This document shows, piece after piece, positions 60,301 through 64,000 of a DNA stretch of 64,000 nucleotides. This DNA is from Luidia sarsii (Eukaryota > Echinodermata > Asteroidea > Paxillosida > Luidiidae). Location: positions 21,673,624-21,737,623 of the forward strand of contig OX465101.1 in assembly GCA_949987565.1 (NCBI GenBank), written 5' to 3'. Both the position numbers and the translations under genes were made by a program. Each line of letters begins with the position of its first letter. The first letter of the stretch is position 1. The notes under the pieces are model-generated. The model was not told the origin of the DNA. It did no database searches and saw nothing but the letters and a program-made list of their open reading frames with translations.

Positions 60301-61266
60301 CCCCAGAAGCAGTCCCTGACCTTCGACACCCTGCCGGTGGTCAGGGACGTCCCGCCCGCAGTTCGGGTGTCGCCGACGGACATCGCCGATGCCTTCAAGG
60401 GCAAGAAAAAGGAGGAGGATGAGAAGGGGGCAGTAATGGTTGGGCAGAAGCCGCCCCCACCCGCCACCACCAAGCCAGTGCCCAGGCCCAGTGCACCCGT
60501 CTCTCAGCCCAGCGCCGCCGCCAGTCTCAAGGAGAAGATCCAGAGCAGCGTCTCCCAGGGGAGAGCGGAGGGCAAGGTGAAGCCCGATCCGCCGCCGCCG
60601 GCCAAGCCCAGCGTCCCGGTCAGGCCTGAGTTCCAGGCCAGGCCGACCTTCCCGGTCAGGCCCGATCTGGCCGTCCAGCCGCCGCCGCCGCTCGCCAGAC
60701 CCTTGACCAGACCCGCCCCTGTGCCCCCGCCCGCCCCCGTGCGTCCCCCGCCCGCTTTTGTGGGTCCCCCGCCCGCTCTTGTGGGTCCCCCGCCCGCTCT
60801 TGTGCGTCCCCCGCCCGCTCTTGTGCGTCCCCCGCCCGCTCTTGTGCGTCCCCCGCCCGCTCTTGTGCGTCCCCCGCCTGCTCTTGTGTGTCCCCCGCCC
60901 GCTCCCGTGCGTCCCTCGCCCGGTCCCATGCCTGGTCCCATGCTCCCCTCGCCCGGTCCCATGCTCCCCTCGCCCGCTCCCATGCTCCCCTCGCCCGGTC
61001 CCATGCTCCCCTCGCCCGCTCCCGTGCCAACCCTGCCTGCCCCCGTGCCCCGGCCACCCAAGCCGCTCTCCCTGGAGGACATGGACGAGGAGGACGTCTG
61101 CGTGCCGGGCATGGACGACGTGATCCTGCCCAGCTCGCTGCCCAAACCCAGGCCCCCGCCTCCGGTCTCGACCGGGGCCAAAGGGCCGGCTCGCTCCTCA
61201 GCTTCTGCGTGTGCATCAGACACGGCCACGAACCTGTACAGCATTTTCTACACTCCAAGCAGTTAG
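42931..61266 (+). CDS. ZNF318: ZNF318 homologue, complete, eight exons
   Basis: Nuclear zinc-finger protein; mammalian ZNF318 acts in transcriptional regulation, including alternative IgD transcript processing in B cells and androgen-receptor co-regulation. Eight exons join in phase: 42931-43173, 44035-44493, 45934-46115, 51021-54870, 55233-55412, 57502-57592, 58739-58857 and 59647-61266, giving 2,247 residues, close to the vertebrate length of roughly 2,300. Regions: Gly/Arg-rich N terminus (1-80); RSNSLERPR region after 295; SILKKSILKK; poly-Gln; GFDFGLAQKIKQQ near 1015; charged Glu/Arg/Lys coiled coil about 1298-1455; RS repeats about 1511-1535; matrin-type zinc finger 1 (Cys1614, Cys1617, His1630, His1636) and 2 (Cys1681, Cys1684, His1697, His1703), both CX2C-X12-HX5H; proline-rich C terminus. 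The paired fingers with NYYDPGDHWCKLC and GFYCRLCQEFFGD identify the family. Confidence 0.95.
43174..44034 (+). other. ZNF318 intron 1
   Basis: It holds a CAAA-rich tract (43237-43310) and a TAC/TAG microsatellite (43415-43500). It ends with A14-TTAAATGCAG, an unusual A-rich acceptor context. Confidence 0.7.
44035..44493 (+). CDS. ZNF318: ZNF318 exon 2
   Basis: 153 codons, phase 0 at both ends (donor AAG/GTACAC). It contains the direct duplication PDYQWPP-PDYQWPP, a Gly-rich stretch and a poly-Pro/Leu run. Compositionally biased; supported mainly by phase and by being the only GC-rich open block between exons 1 and 3. Confidence 0.75.
44583..44621 (-). mobile_element. Fragment of TTAA-bounded MITE
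   Basis: The inverted end of the 370-bp family at 24544: on the minus strand TTAAAGGCCCAATACAACAT followed by TAGAAAGATCAGAAAAC. The rest of the element is missing. Confidence 0.65.
44745..44818. repeat. Worn half-copy of the GGGCCAATTT MITE
   Basis: CATGCTTAGCAGATATTCAT, then TGCTTAAGCAACTCTGTGTA and ATTGGGCCC resemble the right half of the element at 37721-37858. Confidence 0.55.
44853..44971. repeat. 119-bp hairpin element
   Basis: About 30-bp inverted arms: GTGTCTTCTGACGGAATTTA with TTTGCAAAAGG on the left and CCTTTTGCCAATAAATTCCC with TCAGAAGACAC on the right. MITE-like. No second copy seen. Confidence 0.75.
45290..45493 (+). pseudogene. THAP-domain relic in ZNF318 intron 2
   Basis: A decayed THAP zinc-finger module spread over two or three frames. 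An N-terminal CVLPGFW...LKC segment is followed, after a shift, by a clean run DKRLKLFRKWAEAIKVEKF and then VICSDHFTEED, which carry the conserved Trp and the C-x2-H half of the THAP signature. Past the TAA, a further frame gives KPRKILKEYAV, like the AVP-type end of the domain. There is no ATG-to-stop frame and no splice support. It is probably a remnant of a THAP-encoding transposon (P-element or similar) or of a retro-copied host THAP gene. Confidence 0.75.
45934..46115 (+). CDS. ZNF318: ZNF318 exon 3
   Basis: Preceded by a long T-rich tract and GGGTGTCTAG. 60 codons plus two bases (LQMGLYADSTLKDTESLRIT, VGNDLYFGCRDS) ending TCCAG/GTGAAA in phase 2. The split Ser codon AG/C is completed exactly by exon 4, which supports both junctions. 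Confidence 0.85.
46195..48880. repeat. 49-bp satellite array in ZNF318 intron 3
   Basis: About 55 nearly identical 49-bp units, GGAACAATAGTACAAACC, then TAGTTATGGGAAAGAGTGCC, ATACATGTATA. Variants include CATACACGTATA, a shorter GTGTCATGTAAT unit (about 44 bp) and two dispersed TATGGACAACAGTTGACACC units at 48088 and 48290. There are no unique spacers, so it is not a CRISPR array. Non-coding: frames close within each unit or two. Confidence 0.98.
48881..49400. repeat. Diverged flank of the satellite
   Basis: Ten or so degenerate units of about 50-57 bp (GACAACAGT, CACTGTGTACAAATCCTATG, GGGGGAAAGAGTGCCATATA) showing the probable ancestral form from which the homogeneous 49-bp core expanded. 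A 10-G run near 48912 lies in one unit. Confidence 0.85.
49574..49640 (+). mobile_element. SINE, 5' part, split by a MITE
   Basis: Head of the tRNA-derived SINE: GAGTAGCTTGGGTGGTAAGA (A box), GCACTGGTACCTTAAGACAG, AGGTCTCA. The sequence then switches to the MITE at 49641, and the B-box part resumes at 50164. Confidence 0.8.
49641..50163. mobile_element. 523-bp MITE inserted in a SINE
   Basis: Ends AGGTCTTTTCACACT and AGTGTGAAAAGGCCT are inverted copies (one mismatch). The interior has many CCGGTTCGAA/GAACCGG motifs and further copies of GTGTGAA, but no transposase. The end type is reminiscent of hAT-like non-autonomous elements. A clean 8-bp target duplication was not identified. Confidence 0.8.
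50164..50220 (+). mobile_element. SINE, 3' part
   Basis: TCGGGTTCCAGTGTCCCAGA carries the B-box equivalent (compare TCGGGTTCAAATCCCAGTCC in the intact minus-strand copy near 38790) and ends in a GTAG-rich tail. Confidence 0.75.
50448..50520 (+). mobile_element. Non-LTR retroposon 3' tail
   Basis: TAATGCGCCTTTGATCACCG, CGTTGGAAAGGCTGCACTGT, then AATTCCAAATGATTATTATTATAA has the form of a LINE/SINE 3' end with an ATT-rich tail. Only the tail is present. Confidence 0.55.
50870..50965. repeat. Worn GATCGAAACGTC-family hairpin
   Basis: TTTTGATACCAGGAGAACCT, CTTTGAGGATGATCCTTCTG, GGGATTGTAACATCAGGCCC: recognisable but decayed, close to the exon 4 acceptor. Confidence 0.6.
51021..54870 (+). CDS. 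ZNF318: ZNF318 exon 4 (large exon)
   Basis: A 3,850-base exon after TGTTTTCCAG that completes the split Ser codon; it ends CAAGAG/GTAACT in phase 0. It holds SIEEEPPRYRETLTEQEAEQ, the RSRSNSLERPR motif, a basic/acidic region, poly-Gln coded mostly by CAG (about 51300-51330 and 54622-54648), SILKKSILKK, long Gln/Pro/Ser-rich disorder, GFDFGLAQKIKQQKEQ, a highly charged coiled coil and RS repeats before the zinc fingers. The antisense frames over it are shadows of its GC-rich codons. Confidence 0.95.
55233..55412 (+). CDS. ZNF318: ZNF318 exon 5, zinc finger 1
   Basis: 60 codons, phase 0 at both ends (TTCTTTTAG acceptor, AAG/GTGAGC donor). It encodes LLRFEFNYYDPGDHWCKLCN and FFVHLHAKMHAK: a matrin/U1-type C2H2 finger, CX2C-X12-HX5H, typical of RNA-associated proteins. 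Confidence 0.95.
55413..57501 (+). other. ZNF318 intron 5
   Basis: Contains an A-rich tract (55667-55700) and a repeat built on ACTAGCCCGCAG/CCACCGGGCTAG at 56351-56620. No further exon was recognised. The flanking exons already match in phase. Confidence 0.7.
56351..56620. repeat. CTAGCCC repeat pair
   Basis: Two related segments (56351-56425 and 56537-56620), each with CCACCGGGCTAG followed about 20-30 bases later by CTAGCCCGCAGC and TTTTTACTAG. CGGGCTAG and CTAGCCCG are self-complementary, so each pair can form a hairpin. Confidence 0.7.
57502..57592 (+). CDS. ZNF318: ZNF318 exon 6
   Basis: 91 bases after CCCCGGTTGCAG. NCDPYDRPWMKSNIGKLKKK lies between the two fingers, matching the conserved DPYxRPW linker of ZNF318. 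It ends ACAG/GTAAGC in phase 1. Confidence 0.93.
58110..58480 (-). mobile_element. LINE ORF2 C-terminal relic and 3' tail
   Basis: On the minus strand, three shifted frames spell the usual end of a CR1/L2-like reverse-transcriptase polyprotein: YTQAVRSLRSSL, then TWGMQAFAHTGP, then NNLPSVLKNSSSPDSFKSS and LKTHLFN. This is followed by a GCATTATAAATC, TTATTACCATTATTATTA-type tail. Stops and frameshifts show that it is dead. It sits in ZNF318 intron 6. Confidence 0.7.
58739..58857 (+). CDS. ZNF318: ZNF318 exon 7, zinc finger 2
   Basis: 119 bases after TTGTTTGCAG, completing a Gly codon. GAEFLMPVNGFYCRLCQEFF and ATEHVKTASHNRAYE form the second matrin-type finger. The donor is GAG/GTACAC, phase 0. 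Retention of the following intron would stop after 15 codons. Confidence 0.95.
59029..59632. repeat. (TTCCC)n array before ZNF318 exon 8
   Basis: About 455 bases of perfect TTCCC pentanucleotides (about 90 units) to 59485, then degenerate CCCCT/CTTCCC units to about 59632. It makes up most of the 789-base intron 7 and ends about 15 bases before the exon 8 acceptor. Continuous Phe-Pro-Ser-Leu-Pro translation over it is an artefact of a stop-free repeat. Confidence 0.98.
59647..61266 (+). CDS. ZNF318: ZNF318 exon 8 (last coding exon)
   Basis: 539 codons and TAG. It starts KFAEENAFYEKRLKIERAAG after TCTCTCCTTCAG and continues with acidic and Lys-rich stretches, LAPMVGKMRGKGSRFLLRKT, and then two proline-rich tandem arrays (about residues 2070-2130 with VRPPPAL units; about 2130-2170 with LPSPGPM units). 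Near the end is DEEDVCVPGMDDVILPSSLP. It finishes TNLYSIFYTPSS. No AATAAA was seen soon after the stop. Confidence 0.93.
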   Translation, partial: KFAEENAFYEKRLKIERAAGRAQKLKLAVNQEREHKRKQDYDDDDYDEEGGWDESEEPEGQTKKPKLEEPAPKPSEPRGQKGFGLFEFGKSGDAKAEKDPKAKIEANAKVEMESKLKRPEKVPDKPPDVTEPPQEFSGRSPIALAPQAVPAASAGPPAQEAAPSMTVAEKKAALTAKLAPMVGKMRGKGSRFLLRKTPGPKPAQASKLVPQGNAAAAEPQKQSLTFDTLPVVRDVPPAVRVSPTDIADAFKGKKKEEDEKGAVMVGQKPPPPATTKPVPRPSAPVSQPSAAASLKEKIQSSVSQGRAEGKVKPDPPPPAKPSVPVRPEFQARPTFPVRPDLAVQPPPPLARPLTRPAPVPPPAPVRPPPAFVGPPPALVGPPPALVRPPPALVRPPPALVRPPPALVRPPPALVCPPPAPVRPSPGPMPGPMLPSPGPMLPSPAPMLPSPGPMLPSPAPVPTLPAPVPRPPKPLSLEDMDEEDVCVPGMDDVILPSSLPKPRPPPPVSTGAKGPARSSASACASDTATNLYSIFYTPSS

Positions 61267-61315
61267 AAGAAAACCCAGAAAATTAGTGGTGAGCAACTGA
61301 TGTAGGATGTAATTT

Positions 61316-62100
61316 TAACTTCATTGAGAAGACCAGTCAGTTTTTCCTTGATTTGTTGGACTTCATTGGGAAGATCGGTCATTTTTTCCTTGATTTGTTT
61401 CGCTTCATTTAGACCAGTCAGTTTTTCCTTGATTTGTTTCACTTCATTGAGAAGACCAGTCAGTTTTTCCTTGATTTGTTTCACTTCATTGAGAAGACCA
61501 GTCAGTTTTTCCTTGATTTGTTTCACTTCATTGGGAAGACCAGTCAGTTTTTCCTTGATTTTTTTCACTTCATTGAGACCAGTCAGTTTTTCCTTGATTT
61601 GTTTCACTTCATTGAGACCAGTCAGTTTTTCCTTGATTTGTTTCACTTAATTGAGAAGACCAGTCAGTTTTTCCTTGATTTGTTTCACATCATTGAGAAG
61701 ACCAGTCAGTTTTTCCTTGATTTGTTTCACTTCATTGAGACCAGTCAGTTTTTCCTTGATTTTTTTCACTTCATTGAGACCAGTCAGTTTTTCCTTGATT
61801 TGTTTCACTTCATTGAGACCAGTCAGTTTTTCCTTGATTTGTTTCACTTCATTGAGGCCAGTCAGTTTTTCCTTGATTTGTTTCACTTCATTGAGACCAG
61901 TCAGCTTTTCCTTGATTTTTTTCACTTCATTGAGAATACCAGTCAGTTTTTCCTTGATTTGTTTCACTTCATTGAGACCAGTCAGTTTTTCCTTGATTTG
62001 TTTCACTTCATTGAGACCAGTCAGTTTTTCCTTGATTTGTTTCACTTCATTGTGAAGATCGGTCATTTTTTCCTTGATTTCTTTCACTTCATTGAAAAGC
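61316..62100. repeat. 39/42-bp minisatellite, coiled-coil-like on the minus strand
   Basis: About 20 units of TTCATTGAGAAGACCAGTCA, GTTTTTCCTTGATTTGTTTCAC (42 bp), with 39-bp versions lacking three bases. All units are multiples of three. On the minus strand they read NEVKQIKEKLTGL(L), with hydrophobic residues at alternating 3/4 spacing; one TAA at about 61648 interrupts an otherwise open run. The plus strand is also open. No splice sites or start context identify a gene, so it is listed as a repeat. Confidence 0.9.
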
Positions 62101-63227
62101 AAATACTTATGCACACTTATGCAGTCAGTCAGTCTACCGTAAAGTCCTGGTGTGCGTTTTTTTTTTAGATACTCTTGGTTTGTGAATTTTGGAAAGAAAG
62201 AAAGAAGAGAATCAAGACCTTGCTGTGTACCCTAGCCATCAATACCATACCTATACATGTATATGGCAGAACATTGACAATTACATGGACACTTGAATTC
62301 ATAAATTGGCCTTAGCTTGCTCAGTATACTCATTTCCTAACAGAGTCGCTACAGTTCAAAGCCAGACACATGCTGCCCTTATTAAATGGATTATATGCAT
62401 CTAAAGGCCAATAATGCAATTAACTGTTTGACAGCTGGCTGTTTTACATCCCTGCCATTGTATCACTCATTTTGTTCTTATCCTGAACATGAAAATGGAT
62501 CTCTGGGGACAAGTTGTACAGCAGATAATGTGACAAGGGAACAAATGGACGTACGACTTTTGCATATGTCTATGCGTACGTTGTCGATGCTGCTGATAAG
62601 GGAAGACTACGGCATATGCAATATTAGAAACTAGTAAGAGGTTCAACCAAACACAGCAAAGCAGATCCTAATATTGTAGCATCCAGTGGTGTTTTCACTC
62701 TCCTTGCCCATTTGAAGGACACACAATTCTATCCAGTGTGAGTCAGTGCAGCCTCGTGCCAATCCACTTGTTTAAATTTGATTTGATTTTCAGATTGTGT
62801 GAGTCCAGACTTGGAGATGTGTATCGCGTACTTCAGCCGGCCCGAATTCATTCAGATTCAACCATTCAACCTGGCCGCTGGACAGTGTTCTTCAGTTGTT
62901 GCATCGGGATGGCCAACTCCACTTAGTGTGAATGGTGATACCATCATACTGTTTGATGGACAGTGTTGCTTTAAAAAAAAAGAAAGAAAAAAAGACAATA
63001 GTTTAATTTGGAATGGAGTTTGAGAGCGAATTAGTGGATATCATTGCACCAATAGCAATGGATTTATCCTGCAAAGTCGAGTCGCAGTGGGTCCCGAGGC
63101 TTTATGAAAAACGACCCCCCCCCCCCCCACCATATTCATCTTCAGTGTGACCTGCCGTCTTCGGGCGCACGTGCGGGGTGGGTTGCTGGTGAACAAGGAA
63201 ATGAAATCATCCAGGTGGGGAATATAG
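62101..63227. other. Gene-free interval
   Basis: 3' flank of ZNF318. No exon, RNA gene or polyadenylation hexamer was clearly identified. It is AT-rich, with a run of 13 C near 63117. Confidence 0.4.
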
Positions 63228-63391
63228 GGGCGATTCACAGAAGTGCGGCCTGCAAGAGTTTGCAACCCTTTGGCCAATCACAATGAGCGGAATCTGTTGA
63301 CCCTTTCCAGATATGCACTGGGTCGACAGATTCCGTGCATTGTGATTAAACCAACGCCTTGCAAACTCTTGAGGGCGCACTATTATAGCCC
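63228..63391. mobile_element. Short inverted-repeat MITE (GGGCGATTCACA family), copy 2
   Basis: GGGCGATTCACAGAAGTGCG, CAAGAGTTTGCAACCC, then an interior shared with the copy at 29329 (CAATCACAATGAGCGGAATC, TGTTGACC), and the mirrored TTGCAAACTCTTGAGGGCGC. The interior is longer than in the first copy. Confidence 0.8.
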
Positions 63392-64000
63392 GTATTCAGG
63401 TGAACGTCCACATAAGGTTTTACCCTGTGTTAAACTGGCCTCACGCGGGCCGACAGCGTGACATGTTCACTGGGATGTAGTACTCTTCTATCTGGTTGCC
63501 CCCGAGTTTTCCAATGTCTCCTTTGTTTGGTATTTAGGAAAACCATCTGTCCATGCCTTTACTTTTTTATATTTTTTTTTATTCAAATTGGTCAAGATCG
63601 TTTTGTCTAACTCCTGGTTGTAACCAGAAATGTTAGGCGTTGCTGAGTAATTTTCACCTGTGTAGTCCTAACCTTCAACCATTTTTTGGGACGAAGAGGT
63701 TACCGCTCGCGTTTTTCCCCCATCGTTGGTTTGAAAAATGTTTCAATAATGCCCAGGGTAGCGTGTGGGATCAGCGGTGATCCTAGACCCTTTTGGTTAT
63801 GTGGCACTGTACCCACGGACCTTACTTGGAGTAGCTTCGCTTGCCACCGTGCACCGTATCGTGGGGCTAGATGCGAGCAATCAAGGAACGCCGCTCTGTA
63901 AATAGACTTTAGATACATGGCAATGTATGGGTGTGTAGGGGTATTCTTAAAAGGTTGGAATACTGTTGTAATAGCATCGTGGTTTATTTTAATTTGAGAA
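63392..64000. other. Gene-free right edge
   Basis: No exon recognised on either strand. The short frames at 63686-63918 mirror each other and lack motifs. Confidence 0.4.

Overview
This is animal nuclear DNA. Genes are split by GT-AG introns, intergenic stretches are long, and SINE, LINE and MITE-like repeats and microsatellites are abundant. The gene content and the dispersed repeats (a short element whose inverted ends begin GGGCCAATTTCATAGAG, tRNA-derived SINEs, frequent ACATGTA motifs) suggest a marine invertebrate deuterostome. An echinoderm is my first guess and a hemichordate or lancelet is possible. That is inference, because no species-diagnostic gene is present. Coding exons are very GC-rich compared with the introns.

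Three protein genes can be read. (1) At 10484-12520, minus strand, lies an apparently intronless gene for an IRF2-binding-protein family co-repressor of 678 residues, with an N-terminal zinc finger and a C-terminal RING. (2) On the minus strand between 39578 and 34665 are six exons, all agreeing in splice phase, of a TALPID3 (KIAA0586) homologue, giving 599 codons of the N-terminal part. The rest of that gene was not found in the window. (3) On the plus strand, 42931-61266 holds a complete eight-exon ZNF318 homologue of 2,247 residues with two matrin-type C2H2 zinc fingers. TALPID3 and ZNF318 are arranged head to head, about 3.4 kb apart from ATG to ATG.

Layout: 1-10.4 kb is gene-free with scattered repeats. 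IRF2BP occupies 10.5-12.5 kb. From 12.5 to 34.6 kb no exon was recognised; this stretch holds large GA arrays, a 20-bp minisatellite and a tandem pair of TTAA-flanked MITEs. The TALPID3 5' half occupies 34.7-39.6 kb. The divergent intergenic region (39.6-42.9 kb) carries a 0.9-kb foldback element and further hairpins. ZNF318 fills 42.9-61.3 kb; its introns contain a THAP-domain relic, a 2.7-kb array of a 49-bp satellite, a MITE nested in a SINE, a LINE remnant and a (TTCCC)n array that runs up to the last 3' splice site. From 61.3 kb to the end is intergenic, beginning with a 39/42-bp minisatellite that reads on the minus strand as a heptad coiled coil.

The three genes do not form a pathway. 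IRF2BP and ZNF318 are nuclear regulators, and TALPID3 is a centriole and cilium protein needed for Hedgehog signalling in vertebrates. All assignments come from reading the sequence and from remembered family features; no search was run.
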